Source: Cryphonectria parasitica EP155 (lineage: Eukaryota > Ascomycota > Sordariomycetes > Diaporthales > Cryphonectriaceae). Taken from it: DNA of 64,000 nt. The stretch spans positions 2,660,759 to 2,724,758 of the forward strand of contig NW_024468911.1 in the NCBI RefSeq assembly GCF_011745365.1, written 5' to 3'. Every line of letters starts with the position of its first letter. The first letter of the stretch is position 1. Positions 10,404-21,806 of this stretch are shown piece by piece. A program made the position numbers and the translations under genes. The notes under the pieces are model-generated. The model was given only the letters and a program-made list of their open reading frames with translations. It had not been told where the DNA came from and searched no databases.

Positions 10404-12644
10404 CTTGGCGACTAAATGTCACAGGTGAAGAAAGAAGGGGGCGCTCAATGTGTCTGGGAATCCAGGCCAATGTCGACACCACAGGGCTTTGTTTGTATAT
10501 AAGAGAGGGCAAAGTCGACTACTCTCTTCTGTTGGCCACCTGGCCAAGCAGTGTTTCTGGAGGTGTGTGTTCTCGTAACGGAAGATAGGTATCGGTATTG
10601 AGATCGGTATCGAAATCGAAGCAGTAGTAGGTCAGGTAGAAACAAATGTCGGGGAGCGCCTCTTCTGGGAAAGGGTGAAGATGTCGTCAGACTCTGTGGC
10701 CCCTGAGATAGAAGCAGGAAAGTTTATGGAGTCCTAGAGCAAATGTCAGTGCCAAGGAGTCCAGGGAGCGCACAGGTCATGGGCTGTATTGCGCACTTGA
10801 GCAGCCAAAAAAATACATACAGTTCAACGGAGCAGGTGTTGGAGAGTGCTCAAGAAAGGCTGCTGAGGCCAGAGGGGAGAGGTAGATGGCAGATGGCAGA
10901 TGCGACAAGGACACTGGGGGAACTGCATGACGATGCCCCACCAGGGACGGATTGAAGGGGGGAAGGTCGGTGCCCAGTGCCCACCCTCGCCCAGCATGCC
11001 CAAGCTACAGGGGTAATCAAGCGTGTCAAGCCCCCCAGACCCCCCAAGTCCCGAGACCCGGCGGCTGGCAGTGGGGACTCCACTTCCCAGCAGTGCGGGA
11101 GCTGCACTCTACCCGAGCCGCAGGAACTTAAAAAACAGGGAAAAGGCCATGGGCTCCCTGCTCACCACAATGTAGCCAACACCACATTATATAAGCACAA
11201 GTCTTTGGACGACTTCACCTCCTCTACTCTGCTTCGTCTCGACTTTCATCCTGCTTCAGGCCCTCCTGAGAATCATGCTTTATGCCAGAGCCTCAAATTA
11301 GCCAGCCAGTACGGAGGGTTAGATAGAGGAGGCCAGCTGACTATCTTGAATGCCAATATTCAACCAGTCTTTGAGGTTTGAGAATCACAGTACACCAGTT
11401 CCCCAATATACATGCCTTCAATGGCATGTACTCACGCTTAACCAGCATCTATATTCAACGTGTGACAAAGTCAGATCCACCAGAAGTCTGGATCATCCAA
11501 TTTCTCTCTGCAACAGTTTAAGCATAGCACAGGAGTCAGACTTCGCCCACAATCAATCTTTTCATGCATAACAGTGTCTTCTTCTTTGACAACACCAATT
11601 GACTACTGCGAGCCCGAACCCGTATTATGTAAGTCTATAAGACGCGCTGCATGCTCCTTTAAGTACATACATACCTATTTTGATTTCCCGAAGATCTACA
11701 TGTAACCCATCATAGCCCTCCCCCGCTCCCCTCCCTTTTCTCAATACAGCCTTCTTTATCCGGTTATAATTATAATACTTCGAATAGAACCTTGGAACAG
11801 CACCACGCCCTTGGGAATTTGTCAGCACATATGATAACCCAAACGTACAGACCGTCCGTGGGTGACAAGTTTCACCGAACGACTATGATGTTTTTCATGA
11901 CTGTTTTTATCTGTCGCTGAGTAAATTATAGCAACTATGCATAATTTGCGCTCGATTTCAACTTCAATGTTCACAGTCATACTTGAATGGATGGACGCAT
12001 ACGAGCCATGCCGATTTTGGCATCACTAACGCCTATTTCGACGACTAATCATGAAGATGACACTACATCGTCAGGGCTTAACGGAGATGTCTCGAATGGT
12101 ACCTAATTGTTCTGAGTGTAACACTATTGAGAGAACTTACGCTCTTGAGACCCCTATCTCAGTACCATAATGATTCCTGATAGATAAAAAATTCACCAAC
12201 ACAGCCCACATACGTGACACGCGTTCAGGCTTCTGCCTTCGGAGGGGGCGGCATGTCCTTTATGGTGAAGGGCGCGAGCTTGGTAGTGGTGGCGGCGATA
12301 TATGCAATGCAACCACATACATAGACCTAAAAGTGAGATAGGTGGGGCTACCTGACACATGCATACGTCTATGATACATTCTGGGTCCATTCACATCTTT
12401 TCACGTTTTTACACAGTTGTAGTCCCTTCGAGTCGTATCGAAAAGAGGAGAATGTAATGGAACAACATGGTCGAGCTATGTGGATGTGAAAAGAAGTATA
12501 CAGACGGGTACATATGTGATACATTGACGGGACTTGATGCGCTAGTATGACCAGCATAGCGCATTTCTTCTTTTTGCTCTTTCTTTCTTTCTTTCTTTCC
12601 TTCCTTTTTTTCCTTTCACTTCCATCGAAGTCGCTGTGCCTTAA
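10404..12644. other. Intergenic region between SEC1 and the Zn2Cys6 factor
   Basis: This 2.2 kb separates the SEC1 start from the 3' end of the transcription factor, both on the minus strand. No coding pattern is recognised. A TATATAA sits at 11188-11194 (plus) and is followed by a pyrimidine-rich stretch with no convincing reading frame. The SEC1 promoter should lie within the first few hundred bases above 10404. Position 12570-12615 is an imperfect CTTT tract. Confidence 0.5.
11188..11194 (+). promoter_or_regulatory. TATA-like element of uncertain use
   Basis: TATATAA occurs in the plus orientation, about 25-80 bp before a C/T-rich stretch (11215-11265) that resembles a fungal transcription start region. 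No gene follows, so this could serve a non-coding transcript or be chance. Confidence 0.25.
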
Positions 12645-15094
12645 TCAGCGAAGCCGACTTGCGAGTAGCGCATCCACAAGCCGTACCAATGCCTCAAACA
12701 ACGAGCCCGGGGTAGCCCATTTGGTGATCTTGGGCACCAGCACCGAGGCCAAGGTGTCCAGCTCAGGCGCGAAGGGCCGGAGGTGAGGGGATCGAGAAGC
12801 CATCAGCAGCACCACGAAACATGCCACGCTGGCCTGAGCGACAGACCAGAGGTAGGGGTTTCGCTTGTCGAGGAGCTCGACCGCGTTGCGAATGTAGGTC
12901 TCGCTCGACTGGATGCAGACGGTGCACTTCTCCATGATCACTCGTGGCATCGCGTAGGGGGAGTGCTGGGGTGTCGGCGATCCGGATGATGAGGCCTGCG
13001 GGTTAGGCGATGCCTGGAGGGCTGGTTGTAGGGCGACGTAGAGGATAAACGGCCTGTGTATAAGATGGCGAGCGTACAATGCTCGCAGATTGAGTCTCCG
13101 CCTCTTGTCGTTCGATATAGGATCCACTGTCAACGGCGGCTGGACTGGGATGGTGCTGTAGTATTGCTCTAGTTGTCTGTTCAGTTCCGAGCTTAAGGTG
13201 ATGAGCTGGTTGAGACTTGTATTGTTCGGCACCGGGCCGAGCTCTGCGAGAAGGGTGATATCAACATTATCCGGGGAGTAGAGGGATCCGATGATTCTGT
13301 TTACTAGGCGCAAGATGGCCATCTCTGCTGTCCAATATATGAGGTTCTCGGAATCGCTGATATCAGTGTTTCGAGGAAGCCGCATCTTGTCACCAAACGG
13401 CTCAAGACCGGTCCTTGTCACGTCAAACTCGGCTGCAGAGTCACTGCAATCGATGTGTTAGTAGAGAAGACAATAAAGCATATTCGAACTTGATTGTGTA
13501 CAATGCTAGGAGCATGAGGCCAAGAGGAGGGGAAACTTGTCAGATAGGAAGGGACATTGTCAGTCAGGATAGGGAGGTAAGAGAGATGACTTGTATGTCA
13601 GGGCGTAGGGGTTCCCAATGGAAAATGATGGAGGTGCACAAGGGCTCGGCTTACCAGTCCTTGATGAAACAACACCAGAATAATCGGGTATGGTCTTCGT
13701 CAAATTGTAAGGTGTCACCAGAGTTTGATCGGCTTCAAGAATAAACTCGTATTAGCTTGATGTAAGACGCGAGGGGAGGGGGAGAACACCTACTTGTTGA
13801 TCCTTTCCAGTAGTTTCTGCCCAGCATTATGGATCATCTTCCAGGCATGTAAAGGTCGCCCGAGATAACAAAAATATACACCTGCCAGAACCAGAGCCTG
13901 ACAGGTATGCAGGTTTGCAGTGAACCCCCATACTGATTTTGATAAGGTGATCCTCAGAGCGATAGCAAAGTAGCTGAGACCCAGATCCTGGTTCGGGTCA
14001 GTGGATGACGACTCTGGTACGGCGGCCACGCCAGAGTTGGATGCGATACAACCAAGAGCCCATACAGACAGGCATATGGCTGTATCAATATCCTGCGAGG
14101 GTCCGTTGCGGAGCACTTCGTCCTGCAGCCTCTCGTAATTATCTCTGCCCAGAAGGGGAAGATGAGCCGCGACATGCTCGAAGTAGGCGTCAGCAAGCCC
14201 TCGGAGTCGGTCCGGCTCGAGAGCTGGCCAGTCGATCTGACCTGACTGGGTGATGTCCAGGGGCGGTGGAAGAGCGGTGTCCTGCTCGAGCTCGTAAAAG
14301 TACGACTTGGGTAGGTCTCCGAGAACAGATCGGATAGGTGGGATGGATAGAAGCCAGGTCAGGGTCGCTGAGTGGCCAGTGGGGATAAGGAATTGTGTTT
14401 CAAGACCAGAGTCCCCCCCTTCGGTCGACCGATTGGACGCAGAGGCTGGCGAGGCCGCAGACGCTCGTGGGGAAGAGCGGAAAGACGGCCATGAAACAGC
14501 TGAGGGGCTCGTCAAGGCCTCGCTCAGCTTGTGTCCCTGCTCCTCTAGCAGCCTGTCCTTGCGATGTCAGCTAAAGCCCACCTTTCTAAAGCGGGAAAGT
14601 CAAAACAAGAAGTCGGTGTAGATGAGATTGGTACGGAACCAGGGGCAGCAGATACGACCCTGCATCTACCTCGTGTCCGTGAGAGTGATGAGGACTCACG
14701 CTTCGATCCGGCTTAGGCGCTCAGCCACTGCACCCTGAGAAGAAGACGAAGGTTCGATGCTGTGAAGATACGATGGTCAGCAGTGGTGGCGAAGGAGGGT
14801 GGCGAGCTTTTGGTGGGGAGAGGGGGGGGGAGGGAGGAAGCTCGTGGTAGATGATGGAAGGTGGATATGCGACAGCAGCATACCGATCTGTAGGCAGCTC
14901 CTTGTACACGCAGTCGGCCTGAGCATCTCGACAGGTCGAACACGGCTGCCTTCCATCACAACGCCGTTTTCTATGTCTGCAAAAGTCGCAGGCCAGCAGG
15001 GCACCTTGGAGGGGACGTCAGTAAGGAACCAGGGCATAAAAGGTAAGAGGAAGAAAGGGCGTGTTTAATACTCACGTTTCCTCGTGTAGTTCAT
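12645..15094 (-). CDS. Zn2Cys6 (GAL4-type) fungal transcription factor with fungal_trans region
   Basis: Rebuilt six-exon model: 15094-15076, 15004-14884, 14759-14700, 14552-13794, 13732-13655 and 13443-12645, giving 611 aa with all phases consistent. Exon 1 is 19 nt and exon 2 carries the cluster: Cys12, 15, 22, 28, 31 and 38 in C-x2-C-x6-C-x5-C-x2-C-x6-C spacing, preceded by basic MNYTRKRALL. The short linker VAERLSRIEALLEEQ looks like the coiled-coil dimerisation segment common in the family. The remainder shows fungal-specific middle homology landmarks: AYFEHVAAHLPLL, the CQALVLAGVYFCYLGRP segment, and RLFWCCFIKDCDSAAEF spanning the junctions between exons 4, 5 and 6. Known: such proteins bind CGG half-sites in the nucleus. 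The target pathway cannot be told, and no metabolic cluster adjoins it. Presence and class of the gene are sure; the regulated genes are unknown. Confidence 0.88.
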
Positions 15095-17323
15095 ATCGTA
15101 AGATCTGGCAGGGGGACCGTCTTGATTTTGGGAAGACCAGGACGGGATGACAGGTGATAATATCGTCGTATGACCACTGTGGAGGAGGTGTGCCAGAAGC
15201 TGGGCTTATATAAGGTAAGATGGTGTATGAGAGGAGGTTCTCGATCACTCTCTCACTCTCTATCTCTCTCACTCACACACTCATACGCGAATGGTGTCGA
15301 GGGTACGTTGCGCCGCCCTGCCTCTTCCTCCTCCTCAATGGCTGTGAGGCCAGGGTGGGATTTGTCGATGCCCATGACTGCATAAGTGGTGTCGATGTTC
15401 TTGGACGTTCTGCAGCATTGATGTATGCTGAGGTATTTTCGAGTTCCTTGGGCCTTCGGTCCCATACTTGTGTAAGTATGCAAGTAAGTACATTGTATCG
15501 TTTGAGTCACCTTGATTCATGCTGACCTCGTCGCTGTTCCGGAGGCTTGTCGCGGCTTCCTCACGAGGCGACCACAAGCTTCGGGAATCCCCGAGCTAGA
15601 AAGCACTATAGCACTACTACTACCCACTGTATGTCCCATAGGGTCTGTTAGCGTTAGTGGTTTGTCGCCCCCTGTAACTTTGACGTACCCCCCTGTGGCC
15701 CCCACCGGATGTTCTGCTTAGATATCACCTACTTAATCTTCAGCTCCTAAGCCCTACCGTATAAGCCCTACAACGTTTCCTATCCTCTGCATCGTCCATG
15801 TATCCATCCACCCACGTGCATAGTACTTCCAGCAGTACATCTTCACCATCTAGGGTCAGATCAACACACCACCAACTTCGATTCCAAACAATACAACCCA
15901 TATTCAGTGATAGGAGCCTTAAGCCACGGATCATCCGGCGTCTGTTTCTGGGCCCTGATCCAAACAATCTGCACATTGTTTCCCCAGCTGACTGGTAGTC
16001 TCTCGGGGGAACTGACGCATTTGGTATATACAGGATGGCGACGGTTCAGGGTGAAAGCCCCGCAATTTCCACGTCTTCGTTGTCCCTGCCGGCATTGACA
16101 GAAACGCAGAAGGGTCGTCGCCACCGCTCACACCACAGTTGCATCACGACCAGTAAGAATCCGCTTCAGAACCGGTCAGCTGCCTCCTCGACGATTTCAC
16201 GAACGCGAGACCGGGGCGGCTAACACTCTTCAAGTATAGAGATAAATAGCTAGCCCCAAGCCGGATGGGCCAGTGCCCATACTCTCGGGTCGGGTTCGCC
16301 CCCATGTGCGCATCTAATCTAGACAGAAGGCCCTAGATTGGCAAAACATGTGTGGTACTTCAGGTATGCATACATACATACATACACATTAACTTTTTTT
16401 CTTTTTTCTTTTTCTTCAACACAAGGCAGTGCCGCCACACATTCACTACACAATGAAAGTATTTTGGAATGTTAGGGCAGCACCGCGGAGCGTCTCCCCC
16501 TCCGCAGTTCGTGGGATATACAAGAAACCATTGAGTCTATGCAGCTCGCATGAAGAGAGAGAGAAGAGAAGAAGAAGGAAAAACCTGCATGTCACGTTCT
16601 GCTGTGCAAGGTAGTCGATGTATGATACTGCAGGTTGGACATGCTTGTTTTGGGCAAGATCCAAGATGTTTTGTTTGAAGATCAAACTCGCATGCATAGT
16701 GTGTCCCGGCGCTCCGGACGGAAAGGGCGGTGCCACCACACCTTGTCTTAGATCCCTTCCAGGCCGGGCGTGGGAGCAGCGCGAGGCCGACAGGGACCCC
16801 CCCCAAAAAAGGCACGTCATACAGCATGACTACAAGTGCCGTGAGTGGTAAGCAAGTAGAACCGCACCCAATTTTCGTTACACATCCAATATCGGTAATA
16901 CGGAATAACGTGTGCAGCTTTCAACACTATGAAATCCGCAAAGTCTTCGTCCGTGTAGCTCCGAGGTGGACGGCCATCCTCTCGCGGCACAATATATAAT
17001 CATTTTTTGTATTCACTTCTCCACGGCTGACTAAAAAAAAATCAACTCTTTTTTTTTTCCATATCACATGCAAGAGATCACATGTAAATTCTTTGTAAAA
17101 TTGGGATTGGTAACTGTATTCGTTTATCCGATTTATCAAATGTATAGTGCATTTCTGGATGTCAGTGCTCGTTTATAATGACCAATACCACGCCATGCTG
17201 AATATGCAACCCGCCCCTCCACACCCCCTTGAAATGCAATGCAATACCACGCAACATTTCCGTCCTACCACATGCCCACCACCAGAGCCACTACAATACA
17301 TGCTTGCTCGAGTGCATTATGAA
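15095..17323. other. Intergenic region upstream of the Zn2Cys6 factor
   Basis: This is 2.2 kb with short CT, CATA (about 16363-16387) and poly-T/A low-complexity stretches and no recognisable gene on either strand. It should contain the promoter of the transcription factor on the left and the 3' UTR of the lipase-like gene on the right. Confidence 0.5.
15206..15212 (-). promoter_or_regulatory. Candidate TATA box of the Zn2Cys6 factor
   Basis: TATATAA reads on the minus strand 112 nt upstream of the reconstructed ATG at 15094, a usual distance for a short-leader fungal gene. The element is nearly palindromic, so it reads as TATATAA on the plus strand too. Confidence 0.45.
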
Positions 17324-20300
17324 TCAATCTACATCGTCCGGCTGAGTAATTGCAGCGTCCGGAGTGCCCGACACATGACCGGAAGACGTCAATGGCTGGG
17401 AGAGCGATGCTGCCGTCGCCGCGGCCTGACCTTCCTCCTGCTTGTCGCCTGGTGACTTGCTCCGCCTCTTCTTCGTTGCACCCTTTCCAACAATTTTCTC
17501 TGTCCAGTACGCACCGCTCAGAGGGCTCGTGCTGCGTTCGGGGACCTTCTTCCCTTCGTCGCCACCGATCGAAGCCAACACGTCCGTATCGCTCTCGTCT
17601 GCGCTGTCCGCCCAATCGCGATCACTCCAGCACATGCTGTCGGGCCTGTCGGGGGCTCGGCCAGGCGAAGGCAGGGCCACGTCCGGCCTGCCATATGGGT
17701 TGGAAGGGAGGTCAGGGACACTGTCCGCGGCCTCGCGATCCTCACTCTCCGTGCGCCGGTGCTCATGGAGTTTCACCGCCTGCGTGTGCGACTTCAGCTC
17801 GCCTTGTATCTGGCTCGGAGCGGCCGGGTTGGCGTCACTGCGATCCGTCGTTTCGCTGCCGTGCTTGTCTGGTGCTTCATCGGCCGCCTTGGCTCTCTCG
17901 GTACCCTGCTCGTCCTCGTCACGCCGGCGAGCCACTGCGGAGTCGCTGAAGTGTGCATCGACAAGATGCTTCACCACCGGCCACCCGAAGGCATTTGCAA
18001 ACATGCGGCGGCAGATCATATTGTTGTGCGCGTCGGGCTCCAATTTGACCAGGACCTTGCGCCAGGACAGGTCACGATGGTAGGCGCGAGCAATCTTCTC
18101 TTCCACCTTCATGTTCGATCCGTCAACAACCTCATCAGGTTCCTTGTCTGGATTTGTGTTGGCGGTGTCGTCGTAGTCCTTGGTGGAAGCCATGGAGTCT
18201 TGATGAGAGGGGGGAGGACCAGGATGCGGCGAGGAACCGCTGCTCTCAGCACGGATGCTAGACGAAGACCCCAATCTTTTAAATGTCGTCCTACGCGTAG
18301 CTAAAGAGCCCGTGGGCCGCTTCTTCAGAGGCGGCGGTGGAATGTCTTGCGGGTGGTAGACGCGGTCGTGGAAAATAGTTCTTGGCCGCGACTCTGGATC
18401 AATCAGATACTCGACCGACGGCAGCTTTGGGTTGAGCAGATCTCCTGCAGACTCAAAGAAACTTGTCGTCGGAGGCGCCGAGACACCACTGTCGGAGTCC
18501 TCACCCAGCTCATGGCCAGAGGTGACCTTCGACTTCTGTGGTGGTTGTGAGGTTTCTGACTCATTGGCGTCGAGGGGCAAGGTCTGGCTGCGCTGGTAGA
18601 TCTTCTGTTGCTTCGCAGAAGGTGGCGGAGCAGGTTTCGGGGAGGTAGGATCAGTGTTTGGTTTGAAGAATGAGAAGAAGCCCGAGAAAGGGTTGTTGTT
18701 AGTGGTAGCTGTATTTTGCGGATAAGAGGGGTCATCGTCCCCAATAGGACTCGTTACGGGTCTCAGGCTCGCTCTGTCATCTTCCATAACTGCGTCCGTG
18801 GGCGGTTGAGGAACAGCATGAACGTCGCCTCCGTCCACAGGCGTGGTCGTGCCTGTAGAGGGATTTTTGTTCTCGCTGTCGGTTTTCGGGGTCCACGGTC
18901 CGTTCCGTGGAGAGGTCACATTTGTGCCAGTGAGCTCAGCCCACCCGAACCCGACCACGGTCTCGACAAGGCCAGCCTCACGACGTGCCTTGTCGACGCG
19001 GCCCAGGCCCTGCCAGTCGAGGAACAGCAGACAGCTAGTTCGCAGCGGTACGATTCCGTCATTCACAACGTTGGAGTACACCGTCCTGTTCCGAAACTTT
19101 TTCAGGGCCACGTGAGCCGGACCAGTGGGGAGTATGCGAAGCAGCGGCTTCGACTCTGGTTGTGGCTCCCCCATGACCTTCTTGTGTGCATTTTCGCCGA
19201 GATTGCTGACAATCGCGCCCCAGCCGTTCCTAGCGATTGTTGGTGCTCTCCAGGTCAAGCCCAGGTCCTGTCCTGTCCTGCCGACGAGACCAAAATCGAG
19301 GGCAAACTTGACATACATTGGGTTCTCGTGATTGAGGCCCAAGAAAGGGGAGGCGAGTGCGATGAAGTTGATTGGCTTGATCAAGTCGAAGAAGTGTGGC
19401 GAGTGTTTCTGGATATAGGCAACGGCGTAGGTTTGCACAAGACCACCCAGCGAGTGCCCAATAAAGCTGATGCTAGCGATTCGATATGCGCGCGACTCGC
19501 TGGCCGTAGCCTTGTGAATTGTGCTGTGCTTGTGAGATGGGTTTCCGGCTGCATCCTTTTGAACAGCTGCCTCACCCTTGAGAGCATGGGAGAGCACTTC
19601 TTGGGCTGCCTTTCCAGCTGGCAGGAATGGTTGGTCTGGATACGTAAGAGACAAAACGTATCTAGCCAGCCGCTTGCCGAGATACTTGATGCCCCTCTCT
19701 GTGCGTGTAGCATTTCCAGAAAAGCCTCGGACGATGACTTCCCCGTCGCCCTCATCCTCATCCTCAACGTCATCGCCCTTTTCAACCGCACGGGCATGAG
19801 ATGGCTCGTCTGACCCCTTAGATTCCTTATTACGACTCTCCCTCTCCTTCTTCCGCCTTGCTCTGGCGTCAATCTTGGCTTGCTTGGCGGCAGCGTCGAT
19901 GCTTTCCTTCATGTAGAGCATATCTGACCCAAGGTTGCTATGCAGGCCATGGGTGAGAATAACCAGATGTATCTTCTTCTTCTTTTTGTTTGATCTCTGG
20001 TCTTCTGGCGCGGGATCTTCCGATTTCTGGGTTGTCTGCACAGCATCTGCGTCTGGGCCTGTCGCAGCGTCACTATTCTCTGCCGACTGTTCCATCCCAG
20101 GTAGCTCAGGCGTATTCCACATGCTGGCAGTGTCTTCCACCTTCAGATGAATGGCTCGCGAAAAGACACCCTTGCTCGGCGCGGCGTGCTTGCCCTCCTT
20201 GGCGCCCTTGCTCTGCTGGAAGTCGCTGACCCGACCGGGCTGAGGGACCTGGGCCTGGTTGCCAACCACTGGTATGCTTGTGGAGAGGCTCAGGGACTTC

Positions 20301-20776
20301 TCGTCCCTTGCCAGCAGCAGGTCGTAGTGTACGGCAGCCGAGGTCGAGAAGATGACCTGGGAGGCAACTTCTACGACCCACGACACCTTCTCCTCGTCGT
20401 GTTCTGGCCCATTCCCAAAGTATGCGCCGGAGCGCCCGGTGCCGGCGCTCTGCCTGATATGCTCGGGGACGACCAGGCGACATGTCCACGAGCCACCCGC
20501 CTTGAGCATGGGCTCGAACTCGGGCACGCCGTAGACATGGGCATCTTCGACGAAAGTCTCGTTGGGGTTGAAGGTCGCGGGCCAGGCAGCTACGGAGAGG
20601 TTGTAGGGGCCGTGGACAAAGGCGGCTCGGAGCGCGATGCCAGAGCTATTCTTGATGCGTAGGTATAAACACTCGGGGGAAGGCAGTATGCGGTCCTGTG
20701 ACGGAGTGTACGTCACGGTGTAGCGCACGACCTCGCCTATCTTGAGACTGCTGCCGGTCTGGTGGAGGAGCAACAT
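17324..20776 (-). CDS. ROG1-like lipase / serine esterase (DUF676 family)
   Basis: One exon of 1150 aa from the ATG at 20776. An in-frame ATG at 20839 would add 21 low-complexity residues. I prefer 20776 because MLLLHQTGSSLKIGEVVRYT is where family members usually begin and because CCTTAG just upstream could be a 5'-UTR splice acceptor. An N-terminal beta-rich domain (residues 1-180) precedes the alpha/beta-hydrolase part: VILTHGLHSNLGSDM carries the oxyanion/HG motif and IGHSLGG contains the nucleophile Ser442. The segment NFIALASPFLG and a VVNDGIVPLRTS segment with a probable catalytic Asp follow. Known: yeast Rog1/Lpl1-type enzymes hydrolyse glycerolipids at lipid droplets or membranes. 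The long Ser/Pro/Asp-rich C-terminal half and the Lys-rich insert before the nucleophile are disordered. The exact substrate is unknown. Confidence 0.82.
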   Translation of the reverse strand: MLLLHQTGSSLKIGEVVRYTVTYTPSQDRILPSPECLYLRIKNSSGIALRAAFVHGPYNLSVAAWPATFNPNETFVEDAHVYGVPEFEPMLKAGGSWTCRLVVPEHIRQSAGTGRSGAYFGNGPEHDEEKVSWVVEVASQVIFSTSAAVHYDLLLARDEKSLSLSTSIPVVGNQAQVPQPGRVSDFQQSKGAKEGKHAAPSKGVFSRAIHLKVEDTASMWNTPELPGMEQSAENSDAATGPDADAVQTTQKSEDPAPEDQRSNKKKKKIHLVILTHGLHSNLGSDMLYMKESIDAAAKQAKIDARARRKKERESRNKESKGSDEPSHARAVEKGDDVEDEDEGDGEVIVRGFSGNATRTERGIKYLGKRLARYVLSLTYPDQPFLPAGKAAQEVLSHALKGEAAVQKDAAGNPSHKHSTIHKATASESRAYRIASISFIGHSLGGLVQTYAVAYIQKHSPHFFDLIKPINFIALASPFLGLNHENPMYVKFALDFGLVGRTGQDLGLTWRAPTIARNGWGAIVSNLGENAHKKVMGEPQPESKPLLRILPTGPAHVALKKFRNRTVYSNVVNDGIVPLRTSCLLFLDWQGLGRVDKARREAGLVETVVGFGWAELTGTNVTSPRNGPWTPKTDSENKNPSTGTTTPVDGGDVHAVPQPPTDAVMEDDRASLRPVTSPIGDDDPSYPQNTATTNNNPFSGFFSFFKPNTDPTSPKPAPPPSAKQQKIYQRSQTLPLDANESETSQPPQKSKVTSGHELGEDSDSGVSAPPTTSFFESAGDLLNPKLPSVEYLIDPESRPRTIFHDRVYHPQDIPPPPLKKRPTGSLATRRTTFKRLGSSSSIRAESSGSSPHPGPPPSHQDSMASTKDYDDTANTNPDKEPDEVVDGSNMKVEEKIARAYHRDLSWRKVLVKLEPDAHNNMICRRMFANAFGWPVVKHLVDAHFSDSAVARRRDEDEQGTERAKAADEAPDKHGSETTDRSDANPAAPSQIQGELKSHTQAVKLHEHRRTESEDREAADSVPDLPSNPYGRPDVALPSPGRAPDRPDSMCWSDRDWADSADESDTDVLASIGGDEGKKVPERSTSPLSGAYWTEKIVGKGATKKRRSKSPGDKQEEGQAAATAASLSQPLTSSGHVSGTPDAAITQPDDVD

Positions 20777-21567
20777 GCTGGCTAAGGGGGGGGAGGGAGG
20801 GGTGGGCTGCTCGCGCGCAAGAGAATCAAGGCCAGCCACAGGTTTTGGTTGTTGTCTGGTTGTGCCCAGCTATCCACATTGTCGAGGGGCACAGTCTCTT
20901 GGGACCAGGTTGGGAACAGATAGAATGGCACGAAGAGAAAAATGGTGGACTCGAAAATTAGGTGGGTCAAAGGTCGCGTGCACAGAGCAGAGTTGTGCCA
21001 CGCCGGATCAGACCCATGTATTGATGCAGCAGTCAGTTCATCTTGTGCTATGGTTGGTTGACATTCTGAGGATTTCGGAAAGGTTGGGGTTTGAAAGAAG
21101 GCTGAAAAGGTTGTTGAGGGTTGGGAAGAGGTTACTTAAAAAGGATGGGGGTACCTTGGCGGAGAACTATATCAGATGGTGTTGACAGAATGACATGCAT
21201 TGCCCCCAAAGAATCCTAGTCTGTCATCCTAATCGCGGTATGAGCTCATCGCCTGCCAGATTTGGCCCCACCTGCTGAGCTGTTCAGGGCTATGCATGCT
21301 CTATAGCAGCTCCGAATACCCCGGCACGCAGGACACCCCCCCCCCCTATTCTGGAATGTCCTGCAACGGTGTGCTAGTCGCGGATGGTAACGGCGCCGAC
21401 TTTCTTCAGCAAGATGAACTCCATTCCTTTCAATATACCGTGTGTATGTATTGGATATCGATTGTACCCTGCGATAGCTATATCTCGGTAGATTTGTTAT
21501 ACAGACAAGTAAGACTCCCCTTTTATGTTTGTTTTTGGAAATGACGATTTACACAGTACCTCGTCTC

Positions 21568-21599
21568 GTTAAGTGTGATGGGGGTTAAGTGTAATGGGG
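21568..21599 (+). repeat. Two-unit 16-bp tandem repeat
   Basis: GTTAAGTGTGATGGGG is followed directly by a second copy with one change (GTTAAGTGTAATGGGG). It sits in intergenic sequence and has no known role. Confidence 0.8.
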
Positions 21600-21774
21600 G
21601 GGTGGATCGGGCCAGCGAGTGCTTGCAGAGTGAAATATCAAGTTCAACGTTATCGCATATTTTCTCTGATCCCTTCTCCTCCTGCTACTTGTCCGCCTCC
21701 TCTCTAGCAGGGGTAACATGATATTGCAGGGCCACTTGTTGGTTCCAAATGTATCGACACGTGCGCCCAGCTGC

Positions 21775-21780
<6 letters not shown>

Positions 21781-21805
<25 letters not shown>
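21781..21805 (+). repeat. (CT)n microsatellite next to the bZIP stop codon
   Basis: About 12 CT units. On the minus strand this is a GA tract that begins directly after the stop codon of the bZIP gene, so it would be the first part of its 3' UTR. Confidence 0.85.
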
Positions 21806-21806
21806 C

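Larger units (their letters stand above)
20777..21806. other. Intergenic region between the lipase and bZIP genes
   Basis: About 1 kb holding the lipase promoter and leader and the bZIP 3' UTR. It contains an 11-C run (21336-21346), a two-unit 16-bp tandem repeat (21568-21599) and a (CT)n tract that abuts the bZIP stop codon. No gene is seen. Confidence 0.5.

Noticed and set aside
10977..11381. Possible 134-residue protein
   Set aside because: No homology-like pattern, overlaps the TATA-like signal, and composition looks non-coding.
14743..14760. GGTTCGATGC as a tRNA B box
   Set aside because: It lies at the start of exon 3 of the Zn2Cys6 gene and no A box or cloverleaf surrounds it.
15200..16250. 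Several 60-100 residue frames between the transcription factor and lipase genes
   Set aside because: None has a conserved motif, a good start context and splice continuity together; best treated as intergenic.
18716..19813. 365-residue plus-strand frame inside the lipase gene
   Set aside because: It is antisense to the catalytic core of a recognised enzyme and has no domain of its own.
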